Source of the DNA: Martelella lutilitoris
GTDB taxonomy: Bacteria > Pseudomonadota > Alphaproteobacteria > Rhizobiales > Rhizobiaceae
Assembly: GCF_016598595.1 (NCBI RefSeq)
Contig: NZ_CP066786.1
Span: 3,619,501 to 3,683,500, forward strand
Direction: 5' to 3'
DNA: 64,000 nucleotides
This document shows positions 26,393-35,648 of the stretch, piece by piece (position 1 is the stretch's first letter; each line of letters opens with the position of its first letter). The notes beneath the pieces are model-generated. The model saw nothing but the letters and a program-made list of their open reading frames with translations, was not told the origin of the DNA and made no database searches. A program made the translations under genes and the position numbers.

Positions 26393-27900
26393 GTGACATC
26401 AAACCGACGCTGAGACTCGACAATATCGTCAAGACCTTTCCGGGCGTGCGTGCGCTCGACGGCGTCTCGCTCGACATCCGCCCCGGCGAGGTCCATGCGC
26501 TTGTCGGCGAAAACGGCGCGGGCAAATCGACGCTGATGAAGGTGCTCGGCGGCATTCACCAGCCGGACGGCGGCCGCATCCTGATCGACGAGCAGCCGGT
26601 GGTGATGACCTCGCCGCTGCAAGCGAAATCCAAGGGCGTCGTCTTCATCCACCAGGAACTCAGCCTCGCAACCGAGCTCACGGTGGCGGAAAACATCTTC
26701 CTCGGCGAATTGCCGCTGAAGCGGTTCGGCCTTGTTGACTGGAAGCGATTGCATGACGACACGCAGGCGATCCTCGACAAGCTGAGGACGGGGTTTACGC
26801 CGGAAACCCGCGTCGGCGAACTCTCCATCGCCAACCAGCAGATGGTGGAAATCGCCCGCGCGCTGACCGTCGACGCCAAGGCTGTGATCTTCGATGAGCC
26901 GACGGCATCGCTGACGGATGCGGAAAAGGTCGTGCTCTTCGATGTGATCGCCGACCTGAAAGCCCAGGGCGTCGGCATCATCTATATCTCCCACCGCATG
27001 GAGGAGATCTTCAACATCACCGACCGCATCACCGTCCTGCGCGACGGCGAGTGCCGGGGCACGCTGGTGACGGCGGAAACGAACGAGGACGAGATCACCC
27101 GGCTGATGATCGGCCGCTCGCTCGACCTCACCCGAAACCACGAACATGTACAGCTGGGCGAGGTCGCGCTCGCTGTCGAGAACCTCTCCTGCAACGGGCT
27201 TTTTCGCGATATCAGCTTCGATGTCCGAAGGGGCGAGGTCGTCGGCTTTTACGGCCTCGTCGGCGCCGGCCGCACGGAAATCGCCGAAACGCTCTTTGGC
27301 CTTCGCGAGCCGAGCGGCGGGCGCATTCTGCTGCAGGGCAAGCCGGTGAAGCTGCATTCGCCGATCGACGCGATCAGGAACGGCATCTCGCTGGTGCCGG
27401 AAGACCGCAAGGGCCAGGGCCTGGTGCTCGGCATGAACTGCCGCGACAACATGACCTTGCCGCAGGTCGGCGATCTAACCGCCGGGCCTTTCGTCTCGGA
27501 CGGCGCGGAGATCGCCATCTTCGACCAGTATCGCGACAAGCTCGATATCCGCACGCCCGGCTGGCGGCAACTCGCGGGCAATCTTTCCGGCGGCAACCAG
27601 CAGAAGATCGTCATCGGCAAATGGCTCTCCATGCATCCCGATATCCTGATCGTGGACGAGCCGACGCGCGGCATCGATGTCGGCTCGAAATCGGAGATCC
27701 ACAACCTCATCCGGGCGCTCGCCCGTCAGGGCTACGCAGTCATCGTCATCAGTTCGGAAATGCCGGAGGTGCTGCATGTCTCCGACCGGATCGTCGCCAT
27801 GTATAGCGGCCGGATCACCGAGATCTTCACAGCCGAAGAGGTATCCGAAGACAGGCTGATCCAGGCCATTTCCGGCCTCGAGGTCGAGAAGGCGGGCTGA
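26389..27900 (+). CDS. CUT2 ABC transporter ATP-binding protein (RbsA-like, two ATPase domains)
   Basis: The ATG at 26389 overlaps the permease stop by four bases. The 503-residue protein has two ABC domains. The N-terminal one has Walker A GENGAGKST, a degenerate signature (LSIANQQMVEIARAL), and Walker B VIFDEPTAS. The C-terminal one has FYGLVGAGRTE instead of a full Walker A, as usual in RbsA/MglA, then signature LSGGNQQKIVIGKWL and Walker B ILIVDEPTRGIDVG. It drives uptake together with the two permeases. The next gene starts within its TGA. Confidence 0.95.
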   Translation: MSDIKPTLRLDNIVKTFPGVRALDGVSLDIRPGEVHALVGENGAGKSTLMKVLGGIHQPDGGRILIDEQPVVMTSPLQAKSKGVVFIHQELSLATELTVAENIFLGELPLKRFGLVDWKRLHDDTQAILDKLRTGFTPETRVGELSIANQQMVEIARALTVDAKAVIFDEPTASLTDAEKVVLFDVIADLKAQGVGIIYISHRMEEIFNITDRITVLRDGECRGTLVTAETNEDEITRLMIGRSLDLTRNHEHVQLGEVALAVENLSCNGLFRDISFDVRRGEVVGFYGLVGAGRTEIAETLFGLREPSGGRILLQGKPVKLHSPIDAIRNGISLVPEDRKGQGLVLGMNCRDNMTLPQVGDLTAGPFVSDGAEIAIFDQYRDKLDIRTPGWRQLAGNLSGGNQQKIVIGKWLSMHPDILIVDEPTRGIDVGSKSEIHNLIRALARQGYAVIVISSEMPEVLHVSDRIVAMYSGRITEIFTAEEVSEDRLIQAISGLEVEKAG

Positions 27901-28769
27901 TGCGGATCGGATTTGCAGGGCTTGGCCGCATGGGCGCGGCGATGGCGCGCAATCTGGTGCGCGCCGGACATGACGTGACCGTCTGGAACCGTTCCGCCGG
28001 CAAGGCGACGGGCTTTGCGACGGAGACCGGCGCGCGCGCGGCTGAAACGCCGCGGGAACTGGCGGACGATGCTGACGTCGTCATCACCATGCTGGCGGAC
28101 GATGCCGCTTCCGAGACGGTGCATTTTGGCGAGGACGGGCTGTTTGCCGGCAAGCGCGCGCGATGGTTTGTCGAGATGGGTACGATGAGCCCCGATCATA
28201 TCGCCCGCCTGGCTTTGACGGCCCCCGAGAGCGCAACAGTGATCGACGCGCCCGTTTCCGGCGCGACAAAGGCGGCCGAAGATGCGGCTCTGCTGATCAT
28301 GGCCGGATGCGACGCCGAAACTGGCGCGACGCTCCTTCCGGTGTTCGATGCGCTCGGCAAAAGGACCATTTTACTCGGAGAAAGCGGCCGCGGCGCGGTG
28401 ATGAAGCTCTCCGTCAATTCCCTGATCCACGGCATCAACCAGACGCTTGCCGAAGCCATGACGCTTGCGGAGGCAGCGGGCATTGCCCCGGAAGCGGCCT
28501 TTGACGTGATCGAGGCCTCGGCGGCGGCGGCTCCGATGCTGAAATACCGCCGCCCGCTCTATCTCAATGAAACCGCCCATGACGTGACGTTTACGGTTGC
28601 CCTTGCCCGCAAGGACATGGAAGTCACGGCGGCGCTTGCGGACCAATTCGGCACCGCCATGCCGCAGGGGCTTGTGACGCTCGAGAAACTGAATGAGGCC
28701 GAGCGCGCCGGCTATGGCGCCCGCGACATGGCCTCGATCCTCAATTTCATGCGAAAGGAAAAGACATGA
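27900..28769 (+). CDS. NAD(P)-dependent beta-hydroxyacid dehydrogenase (3-hydroxyisobutyrate dehydrogenase family)
   Basis: The ATG uses the last base of the ATPase stop. The 289-residue product has the Rossmann motif GFAGLGRMGAAMARNLVRAG at the N-terminus. The substrate loop is DAPVSGATKAAEDAAL near residue 117, and the catalytic Lys block GRGAVMKLSVNSLIHGINQ is near residue 163. Family members oxidise 3-hydroxyisobutyrate, tartronate semialdehyde relatives or similar beta-hydroxyacids. It is translationally coupled to importer and ThuA genes, so is part of the same pathway. It differs from the paralogue at 30289-31152. Confidence 0.92.
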   Translation: MRIGFAGLGRMGAAMARNLVRAGHDVTVWNRSAGKATGFATETGARAAETPRELADDADVVITMLADDAASETVHFGEDGLFAGKRARWFVEMGTMSPDHIARLALTAPESATVIDAPVSGATKAAEDAALLIMAGCDAETGATLLPVFDALGKRTILLGESGRGAVMKLSVNSLIHGINQTLAEAMTLAEAAGIAPEAAFDVIEASAAAAPMLKYRRPLYLNETAHDVTFTVALARKDMEVTAALADQFGTAMPQGLVTLEKLNEAERAGYGARDMASILNFMRKEKT

Positions 28770-29473
28770 AGGCCGTCCTTTTTGTCGGTGGCTGGGAAGG
28801 CCACGCGCCGAGCGAATTCTCGGACTGGTATGCCGATCTGCTCAAGGAAAACGGCTTCAGCGTCGATGTCTACGACACGATGGAGCCGCTCGAACGGCCG
28901 GGCGACCTCGCCGGCGTCGACCTCATCACCCCGATCTGGTCATCGGCGCGCTCCGGCCACCGCGAGGAATTCGGCACGATGACCAAGCCGCAGGAAGACG
29001 GCCTGCTGAAGCTGATCGGCGATGGTTGCGGCATTGCCGGCTGGCACGGTCATATGGGCGATGCCTTTCGCGATCGGCCGACCTATCATTTCCTCATCGG
29101 CGGCCAGTTCGTCGCCCACCCGCCCGGCTGGCCCGACAACCTGCAGCCGCGCGAGGACTATATCGACTACGATGTCACCATCTGCCGACCCGCCGACCCG
29201 ATCGTCGCGGGCATCAGGAGCTTCCGGCTGCGCTCCGAGCAGTATTACATGCTGACGGACCCGTCGAACGAGGTTCTCGCGACCACGACCTTTTCCGGCG
29301 ACCATCTCTGGTGGATCGAGGGCACGGTCATCCCCGTCGTGTGGAAGCGCCGCTGGGACAAGGGCCGCGTCTTCTACTGCTCCATCGGCCATGAGCTTGC
29401 CGACCTGCAGGTGCCGCAGGTGACCGAGATCATCCGCCGGGGAGCGCTTTGGGCGGCGCGCGGCGGGGCCTGA
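28766..29473 (+). CDS. ThuA-like domain protein
   Basis: This 235-residue protein overlaps the preceding gene by four bases. It has the ThuA (glutamine-amidotransferase-like) fold: VLFVGGWEGHAPSEFSDWYAD at the N-terminus, VDLITPIWSS near residue 52, GIAGWHGHMGDAFRDRPTYH near residue 88 and GRVFYCSIGHELADL near the end, with the family's conserved His residues. ThuA of Sinorhizobium meliloti acts with ThuB in trehalose 3-keto metabolism, so relatives are often linked with sugar oxidation and keto-sugar handling. Here it closes the importer operon; the nearest downstream gene is convergent. Confidence 0.85.
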   Translation: MKAVLFVGGWEGHAPSEFSDWYADLLKENGFSVDVYDTMEPLERPGDLAGVDLITPIWSSARSGHREEFGTMTKPQEDGLLKLIGDGCGIAGWHGHMGDAFRDRPTYHFLIGGQFVAHPPGWPDNLQPREDYIDYDVTICRPADPIVAGIRSFRLRSEQYYMLTDPSNEVLATTTFSGDHLWWIEGTVIPVVWKRRWDKGRVFYCSIGHELADLQVPQVTEIIRRGALWAARGGA

Positions 29474-29482
29474 GCTTTCCGC

Positions 29483-30250
29483 CTACACCGTTACGAGATG
29501 GCTGACGATTGACTTTCCCGGCTCGACGATGTGAAGCGCGTATTGCGCCGGATCACCGGAAAAGCGGTAGGGCTGGTTTTCGCGCAGGTCGAGCGCCAGT
29601 TGGTGCGACGCGGATGGCGCAATGAACACCGGCACGCCTGCAAGGCTGCCGGTGATCGCCCGGTGCATGTGACCGCAGAGAATCGCCTTGATGCCGCCAT
29701 GCCCGGCAACGAGTTCCGCGAAACGCGCACATCCTTCGCCAAGCGCGATCGCATCCATATTGCGCTGGCCCGTGTCGATCGGCGGGTGATGCATGAAGAT
29801 CAGAACCTCCTCACCGCTGTTCCGGCTCAGCGCGCCTTCCAACCATGCGAGCCGCGCGGTGCAAAGCGCGCCCTGCGGCGCGCCGTCCACCAGCGTATCA
29901 AGGCCCAGTATGGTGACGGGATGAGCGGCATCCTCGATGCAGAGATGCCCGGAGCCTGTCTCCCCCACCATGCCTTCAAGCCCCTTCAGCATCGGCGCGC
30001 GGGCATCGTGATTGCCCGGAACCGCCAGCGCCGGAATGCCGAGCGACCGGAGCGCCCGGCCGATATGAAGGCATTCCGCCTCTCCCGCGTCTTCGCACAG
30101 ATCACCTGAAAACAGGATCAGGTCCGGCTTCACCGGCTGATCGGCAAGGCTTTGCATCAGGCGGTCGAATGCGGCCTCGGTATCGAACCGCCCGGCAAGC
30201 TTTCGCCCGCCGAGAACAAGATGCGTATCGGTGATCTGCGCAATCAGCAT
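29483..30250 (-). CDS. Metallophosphoesterase, CpdA-like cyclic-nucleotide phosphodiesterase family
   Basis: The ATG at 30250 gives 255 residues. The calcineurin-type metal motifs occur in order: ITDTHL (D-x-H) at the N-terminus, FSGDLCED, VPGNHD, MHHPP and GHMH near residue 185. This spacing matches class III cyclic-nucleotide phosphodiesterases (CpdA/Rv0805 type). Hydrolysis of cAMP or another phosphodiester is likely, but members also cleave other substrates such as glycerophosphodiesters. It follows the beta-hydroxyacid dehydrogenase by 38 bases on the same strand. An upstream in-frame extension lacks homology. Confidence 0.85.
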   Translation of the reverse strand: MLIAQITDTHLVLGGRKLAGRFDTEAAFDRLMQSLADQPVKPDLILFSGDLCEDAGEAECLHIGRALRSLGIPALAVPGNHDARAPMLKGLEGMVGETGSGHLCIEDAAHPVTILGLDTLVDGAPQGALCTARLAWLEGALSRNSGEEVLIFMHHPPIDTGQRNMDAIALGEGCARFAELVAGHGGIKAILCGHMHRAITGSLAGVPVFIAPSASHQLALDLRENQPYRFSGDPAQYALHIVEPGKSIVSHLVTV

Positions 30251-30288
30251 CGTGGTTTCCCCGTCCGGTCGCAGGCTGCCTCGTGCCC

Positions 30289-31152
30289 TTATTTCAGCCG
30301 TTTGATAAGGCTCGACGTATCCCAGCGGCCGCCGCCATCCTTCTGGATATCGGCATAGAACTGGTCGACAAGGGCCGTGACCGGCAGCGACGCGCCGTTG
30401 CGGCGGGCCTCGGTCAGGCAAATATCGAGGTCCTTTCGCATCAGGTCGACGGCGAAGCCGAAATCGAACTTGCCCTCGTTCATCGTTGCGCCGCGATTTT
30501 CCATCTGCCAGGAACCGGCAGCACCCTTGGTGATGATGTCAAGCACGATGTCGACATCGATCCCGGCCTTCTGGGCAAAGTGAATGCCTTCGGACAGCGC
30601 CTGCACCAGACCGCCGATGCAGATCTGGTTGACCATCTTGGCAAGCTGCCCGCTGCCGGCCTCGCCGACGCGCCTGACCGAACGGCCATAGCTTTCCATC
30701 ACCGGTCGCGCGCGCTCGAAATCGGCCTCGTCGCCACCGCACATGACGGTCAGGACGCCGTTCACCGCGCCGGATTCGCCGCCGGAAACCGGAGCGTCGA
30801 CAAAGGCAATGCCCTTTTCCTTCGCGGCCGCATAAAGCTCGCGCGCGACTTCGGCCGAGGCAGTGGTGTGATCGACGAAAACCGAACCTTCCTTCATGGC
30901 CGAAAGCGCGCCGTTCTCGCCAAGCACGACCTCGCGCAGATCGTCGTCATTGCCGACGCAGCAGAAAACGATGTCCTTGCCGTTCGCGGCGGCGGCCGGC
31001 GTTTCAGCCGTGCATCCCTCGTAATCGCCGGTCCATTTTTCCGCCTTTGCCGCCGTGCGGTTATAGACCGTCACCTGATGGCCTTTCCGGACCAGATGAC
31101 CGGCCATCGGATAGCCCATCACGCCCAGACCGAGAAATGCAATATTCGCCAT
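30289..31152 (-). CDS. NAD(P)-dependent beta-hydroxyacid dehydrogenase (tartronate semialdehyde reductase-like)
   Basis: The ATG at 31152 gives 287 residues with the Rossmann motif AFLGLGVMGYPMAGHLVRKG, the substrate loop DAPVSGGESGAVNGVLTVMC near residue 118 and the catalytic-Lys block GSGQLAKMVNQICIGGLVQ near residue 166. The GGESGA loop and KMVNQI are closest to 2-hydroxy-3-oxopropionate (tartronate semialdehyde) reductase and related enzymes. It lies in a leftward row downstream of the lacI-type gene (134-base gap), possibly in the same operon as the phosphodiesterase. Confidence 0.9.
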   Translation of the reverse strand: MANIAFLGLGVMGYPMAGHLVRKGHQVTVYNRTAAKAEKWTGDYEGCTAETPAAAANGKDIVFCCVGNDDDLREVVLGENGALSAMKEGSVFVDHTTASAEVARELYAAAKEKGIAFVDAPVSGGESGAVNGVLTVMCGGDEADFERARPVMESYGRSVRRVGEAGSGQLAKMVNQICIGGLVQALSEGIHFAQKAGIDVDIVLDIITKGAAGSWQMENRGATMNEGKFDFGFAVDLMRKDLDICLTEARRNGASLPVTALVDQFYADIQKDGGGRWDTSSLIKRLK

Positions 31153-31286
31153 TGGAAGCCTGCCTTTCGTCTTTTCAAAATGCTGAAGACACCATGGCAA
31201 TTGACGCGGGTTTGACAAGACCCGCTCTCCCAAAGAGGTTGATCTTTTGCGGCCAAGCCCCCGTGTCGTGACCGGCCAAAGCGCCA

Positions 31287-32345
31287 TCAACCGGTCGGCC
31301 GAGACCGCTCTTCGCGCCTGAGCGGCGGATCGCTTTCCCCTTCGACCAGTTCCAGCGGCCAGATCTTGCCTCTCGGCACGTCCTTGTAGTTCTCGGCAAA
31401 GGCCGGCAGATTGGCGAGCAGCATTTCTCCAAGCATGCGCCCCAGAGCATCGAGATCAAGCCGGAAACAGGTGAGTCGCGGCAGCAGGAAACGCCCCACG
31501 GGGCTTTCGCGCTCGGCAATCACGGCAAGGTCGCGGCCGGGCGTCAGTCCCGCCTCCCCCAACCGGCGATAGAGGCCGACCGACATCAGTTCGGCGATCA
31601 GCAGGATCGCGGTTGGCCGGTCCTCGGTTGCCAGCACCTTGCCGGCGACATCATAGCCGCCCTCCTCGCTGGTCTCGGCATGAAAGACGATGTTCTCGTC
31701 GAACGGCAGGCCGCAATCGGCAAGTCCCTGCCGGTAGCCCTCCAGGAACAGCGGGCCGAGATTGGCATCCACATTCGGCACGGCCACCGCAATGCGCCGG
31801 TGGCCCCGTCGGCACAGACGCGCAACAGAACTGCGGGCAATCCCCTCAAAATCAAGGTCGATCCAGGAGGCGTCGCCAAGGCTTTCACTGCGTCCGAGCG
31901 TCACGAACGGCATGTTGGCACGCCTCAATATATCGAAGCGTTCATCGTGCGTGCGGGTCGCCGTCAGGATCACCGCATCAACGATGCGCTGGGCCACCAT
32001 GCGCTGGAGAAAACTGTCGGGATCCTCGTCGCGCGCGCACAGAAGAAGCACCAGATCGAGCTTGTGTTTCTTCAATGCGGCCTGCAGGCCGTGGATCACC
32101 CCGAAAAAGAAGTTGTCGTTGTTCTCGCCCAGGCTGTTGCCTTGCGTCAGGATCAGGCCGACCGTGCTTGTCGTCCCCTTCCTGAGGCTTCGGCCAGACT
32201 GGTTGGGCACATAACCGAGCTCCACCGCCGCCTTCAAAACCCGCTCGCGCGTCTGCGCATTCACGTCCGCCTTGCCGTTCAGCGCACGCGAGACCGTACC
32301 AATCGAAAGTTGCAGGTGGTTCGCGAGCTGACGAATGCCCGTCAT
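31287..32345 (-). CDS. LacI-family transcriptional regulator
   Basis: This 352-residue protein has the LacI helix-turn-helix at residues 3-30 (GIRQLANHLQLSIGTVSRALN), the hinge helix TRERVLKAAVELGYVPNQSGR and an effector domain of the ribose-binding-protein fold (VGLILTQGNSLGENNDNFFF; WIDLDFEGIARSSVARL; TAILLIAELMSVGLYRRLGE). It is divergent from the CUT1 importer and alpha-xylosidase operon. A perfect LacI-type palindrome lies in the gap over the rightward promoter, so it most likely represses that operon until an oligosaccharide or its product binds. Confidence 0.95.
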   Translation of the reverse strand: MTGIRQLANHLQLSIGTVSRALNGKADVNAQTRERVLKAAVELGYVPNQSGRSLRKGTTSTVGLILTQGNSLGENNDNFFFGVIHGLQAALKKHKLDLVLLLCARDEDPDSFLQRMVAQRIVDAVILTATRTHDERFDILRRANMPFVTLGRSESLGDASWIDLDFEGIARSSVARLCRRGHRRIAVAVPNVDANLGPLFLEGYRQGLADCGLPFDENIVFHAETSEEGGYDVAGKVLATEDRPTAILLIAELMSVGLYRRLGEAGLTPGRDLAVIAERESPVGRFLLPRLTCFRLDLDALGRMLGEMLLANLPAFAENYKDVPRGKIWPLELVEGESDPPLRREERSRPTG

Positions 32346-32376
32346 GGTCTCTCCAATTTTGAGGTTCGTACCTCTA

Positions 32377-32406
32377 TTGACAGCAGAACAGGTCCGTGTC
32401 TATTGT
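32377..32406 (+). promoter_or_regulatory. Promoter of the CUT1 importer / alpha-xylosidase operon
   Basis: TTGACA (32377-32382), a consensus -35, is followed after 18 bases by TATTGT (32401-32406) as -10. The LacI operator begins at the next base, where the polymerase would start transcription. Confidence 0.6.
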
Positions 32407-32420
32407 CGTAAACGTTTACG
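32407..32420. promoter_or_regulatory. LacI-family operator
   Basis: CGTAAACGTTTACG is a perfect 14-bp palindrome with the central CG step and AAACGTTT core typical of LacI/GalR-family sites. It overlaps the expected start of transcription of the importer operon and lies 61 bases from the lacI-type start codon. Confidence 0.85.
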
Positions 32421-32576
32421 GAGCGTGTTTTAGCGATTTCGGGACTGAAAAGTCAATGACCGCGAAAGGGAGCCGCGTCTGCGGGAACTGAAGAGAAGCG
32501 GTACCGGGTCGCCAGAAAACGAAATCCGCCGAAGCCGGCCGAGGACGGCCGGAAAAACCTATACGGGAGGCAATTT

Positions 32577-33806
32577 ATGAATCGCGCCAAACTAATGCTG
32601 TGTGTATCCGCTGCTGCCCTGAGCCTTGGAACGGCTGTTCCGACGCTTGCGCAGGAACCGGTCACGCTGAATATCTGGACCGTCGACAAGACCGGCCAGC
32701 CGACGCCGGATCTCGCTCGCGAATTTGACGAAAGCGAACCCAATATCGACGTGGTCTACCGCGAGGTCAACTTCGCCGACCTGATGAGCGAGGCGATGCG
32801 CGCCTATTCGGTCGGCCGTGCACCGGACATCTTCGCCGTCGACAATCCCGACACGGCGATGCTGGCCGCCAACGGCGCCCTCCTGGACCTGACGGACATG
32901 ATCGAACAGTCGGACATCATCAATGTCGACGAGTATTTCGAAGGCCCGATGGCGTCTGCCACCTGGGACGGCCGCATCTACGGCGTCCCGAAGGCGACCA
33001 ACACGATCGCGCTCTACTACAACAAGGACATGCTCGAGGAAGCCGGCATTGACGAGCCGCCGAAGACCTGGGACGAACTGATCGAGGATGCCCGGATCCT
33101 CAACGATCCGGAAAACGATGTTTACGGCGTCGCCTTCTCGGCCAAGGCCTCGGAAGAAGGGACTTTCCAGTTCCTGCCCTTCGTGCAGATGGCCGGCGGC
33201 AGCTATGACAACATCAACGGCGAGGGCGGCGTCGAGGCGCTTACCTTCTTCAAGACGCTTCTCGATGAAGGCCTGGCATCGCCGGATACCGTATCGCGCA
33301 CGCAGTGGGCGTCGACGGCAACCTTCAACGCAGGCAATGCGGCGATGGCGATTTCCGGCCCCTGGGAAATCAACCGCACGGCCGACGAGGCGGAATTCGA
33401 CTGGGGCGTTTCCCTCCTGCCGATCCCGTCGGAAGATGCGCAGCGTTCGTCTGCCATGGGCGACTATAACTGGGTGATCTTCTCCTCCACCAAGCACCCG
33501 GAAGAAGCCTTCAAGGCGCTTGAGTTCTTCGCGGAGCAGGACAAGGATCTGTTCGAGCGCTTCGGCCAGATCCCGGCCCGCAATGATATCGAGATCCCGC
33601 CGACTGGCAACGAGGCCAAGGACGAAGCGCTGCAGGTCTTCCTGGAGCAGATGCAGTACGCCCAGCCGCGTGGCCCGCACCCGGAATGGCCGAAGATCTC
33701 CAAGGCCATCCAGACGGCCCTGCAGTCGGCACTCGCCGGTTCGCAGACGCCGCAGCAGGCGCTTGACCAGGCCCAGGCCCAGATCGACAAGATCACCGGA
33801 AAGTAA
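32577..33806 (+). CDS. CUT1 ABC transporter substrate-binding protein (oligosaccharide type)
   Basis: CGGGAGG at 32564-32570 precedes the ATG. The 409-residue protein has the Sec signal [20 protein letters not shown] ending at TLAQ. It continues as a family-1 solute-binding protein: [71 protein letters not shown]. Such proteins bind mono- and oligosaccharides in the periplasm. With a YicI-type alpha-xylosidase in the operon, an alpha-xyloside such as isoprimeverose is a reasonable ligand, by inference. Confidence 0.94.
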   Translation: MNRAKLMLCVSAAALSLGTAVPTLAQEPVTLNIWTVDKTGQPTPDLAREFDESEPNIDVVYREVNFADLMSEAMRAYSVGRAPDIFAVDNPDTAMLAANGALLDLTDMIEQSDIINVDEYFEGPMASATWDGRIYGVPKATNTIALYYNKDMLEEAGIDEPPKTWDELIEDARILNDPENDVYGVAFSAKASEEGTFQFLPFVQMAGGSYDNINGEGGVEALTFFKTLLDEGLASPDTVSRTQWASTATFNAGNAAMAISGPWEINRTADEAEFDWGVSLLPIPSEDAQRSSAMGDYNWVIFSSTKHPEEAFKALEFFAEQDKDLFERFGQIPARNDIEIPPTGNEAKDEALQVFLEQMQYAQPRGPHPEWPKISKAIQTALQSALAGSQTPQQALDQAQAQIDKITGK

Positions 33807-33818
33807 TCTGCCTTTCCT

Positions 33819-33890
33819 GAAACCCGGGATAGCCCGCCACGCCCCAAAAAGGGCGTGGACGGGGCCGGCTTGCCTGATATCCCGGGTTTC
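33819..33890 (+). terminator. Nested stem structure between binding-protein and permease genes
   Basis: GAAACCCGGGATA (33819-33831) and TATCCCGGGTTTC (33878-33890) are perfect 13-base inverted arms. Between them CCACGCCC-CAAAAA-GGGCGTGG (33837-33858) forms a second perfect hairpin. The compound structure fills most of the 115-base gap. It likely stabilises the binding-protein mRNA or attenuates transcription into the permease genes. Confidence 0.6.
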
Positions 33891-33921
33891 ATCCGTTTAA
33901 TCGCCCAAGGGAGCTTCAACA

Positions 33922-34824
33922 ATGCGCAAGGCGCTCTCAACGCTCTGGGATGGCCGTGGTTTCGATCTGTTATTGGTGGGCATTCCGCTCATCTTTCTGA
34001 TCGCGATTTCCGGTTCGGCTCTGGTCTACAACGTGATCATGAGCTTTCAGGAAGTGGACATCTTCAGTCTCGGCACCTTCTTTCGTCCCTTTGTCGGCCT
34101 CGACAACTATATCGCGGTGCTGACCGATCCGCAGGCCTGGCCGATCTTCGGCAACACGCTGATCTTCGTGCTCTGCTCGCTCGGCGGTCAATTCCTCTTC
34201 GGGTTCTTCCTAGCGCTGTTCTTCAACATGCAGTTTCCGGGCTCGACCTATCTGCGCGGCCTGTTTCTCGTGTCCTGGGTCATGCCGGGTCTTGTGACCG
34301 GCGCGATCTGGAACTGGCTTCTGGCCGGCGACTTCGGCGTGATCAACTTCTTCCTGCAGTCGATCGGCGTCATTGACGACCCGATCTTCTGGCGATCGTC
34401 TCCGGATTTCGCGCTGTGGAGCGTGATCATCACCAATATCTGGTTCGGCACCGCCTTCAACATGATCCTGCTTTCGGTCGGCCTCGCCGCCATTCCGAAG
34501 GATCTCTATGAAGCCGCAAGCCTTGACGGCGCCAATGCATTCCGCCGCTTCTACACGATCACGCTGCCGATGATGCGCCCGACGATCGGTGCGCTTCTGT
34601 CGCTCGGCCTGATCTTCACCCTCCAGCAGTTCGACCTGTTTGCCGCGATCACCGATGGCGGCCCGAACAATTCCTCGAACGTCGCCCAGTACTGGGCCTG
34701 GCAGCTTTCCTTCCGTGAATACGATTTCGCACGCGGCGCGACCGTTTCGGTGCTGATGATTACACTCGTCATCATCGCGGCCGTCTTCTATGTGCGCTCG
34801 ACCCGCCATGAGGTGCGCGGATGA
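33922..34824 (+). CDS. CUT1 ABC transporter permease (MalF type)
   Basis: This 300-residue protein has six hydrophobic segments and the cytoplasmic EAA loop EAASLDGANAFRRFYTITLPMM near residue 195, the ATPase contact. The N-terminus carries the first span (LLLVGIPLIFLIAISGSALV). Together with the next gene it forms the membrane channel. The gene overlaps the second permease by four bases. Confidence 0.93.
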   Translation: MRKALSTLWDGRGFDLLLVGIPLIFLIAISGSALVYNVIMSFQEVDIFSLGTFFRPFVGLDNYIAVLTDPQAWPIFGNTLIFVLCSLGGQFLFGFFLALFFNMQFPGSTYLRGLFLVSWVMPGLVTGAIWNWLLAGDFGVINFFLQSIGVIDDPIFWRSSPDFALWSVIITNIWFGTAFNMILLSVGLAAIPKDLYEAASLDGANAFRRFYTITLPMMRPTIGALLSLGLIFTLQQFDLFAAITDGGPNNSSNVAQYWAWQLSFREYDFARGATVSVLMITLVIIAAVFYVRSTRHEVRG

Positions 34825-35648
34825 CCCCGAAAACCCGAAACACCCTGCTGATCGCCTGCGGTCTGGTATTGGCAGCCATCTATCTCTTCCCGCTCTACTG
34901 GATGTATGTGACCGCGCTGAAAACCAGCACGGCGATGTTTGCCGCACCGCCGAGCTTCGTGCCGCCGAACCCGCAATGGGACGTCTTTGCCGGCGTCTGG
35001 GTCGAGCGCCACATGGCGACCTATCTGAAGAACTCGCTGATCATCGCCAGCTGCGCCGTCCTGTTCATCGCCACGCTCGGCTCGGGCTGCGCCTATGTCC
35101 TGGCCCGCTACCGCAGTGTGTGGGTCGATGTCGGCCTGTTCCTCGTGCTGATGCTTCAGGTTCTGCCGGCCTCCCTGATGGTCACCCCGATCTTTGTCGG
35201 TTTCTCGCAGATCGGCCTGCTGGATTACCCGCGCATCGCCGTCATCGTGGCGATCACCGCCAAGGCCATGCCGTTCTTCGTCGTGCTGGTGCGCGCCACC
35301 TTCATGAACGTGCCGGCGGAGCTTGAAGAGGCCGCCCTCGTGGACGGTAATTCCCGCTTCGGCGCCTTCATCCACATCGTGCTGCCGCTTGCCCGCAACG
35401 GCATCCTTGTCAGCGCGCTGTTGATCTTCATGCAGGCCTTTGGCGAATTCGTTTACTCCAAGTCGCTGATCCAGGACGTCGAGCTGCAACCGGCAAGCGT
35501 CGGTCTCTCCACCTTCATGGGTCCGAACTCGGTCGATTGGAACCGGATCATGGCCTACGCCTCGATCTACGTAACCCCCATCCTCGCTGCCTTCGTGCTG
35601 CTGCAGCGCAAGATCGTCTCCGGCCTGACCTCGGGAGCTTTGAAATGA
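34821..35648 (+). CDS. CUT1 ABC transporter permease (MalG type)
   Basis: This 275-residue protein has six hydrophobic segments, an N-terminal span followed by the LFPLYWMYVTALKT periplasmic start typical of MalG relatives, and the EAA loop EEAALVDGNSRFGAFIHIVL near residue 170. It overlaps both the upstream permease and the downstream ATPase gene by four bases, so the three are translationally coupled. Confidence 0.93.
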   Translation: MTPKTRNTLLIACGLVLAAIYLFPLYWMYVTALKTSTAMFAAPPSFVPPNPQWDVFAGVWVERHMATYLKNSLIIASCAVLFIATLGSGCAYVLARYRSVWVDVGLFLVLMLQVLPASLMVTPIFVGFSQIGLLDYPRIAVIVAITAKAMPFFVVLVRATFMNVPAELEEAALVDGNSRFGAFIHIVLPLARNGILVSALLIFMQAFGEFVYSKSLIQDVELQPASVGLSTFMGPNSVDWNRIMAYASIYVTPILAAFVLLQRKIVSGLTSGALK

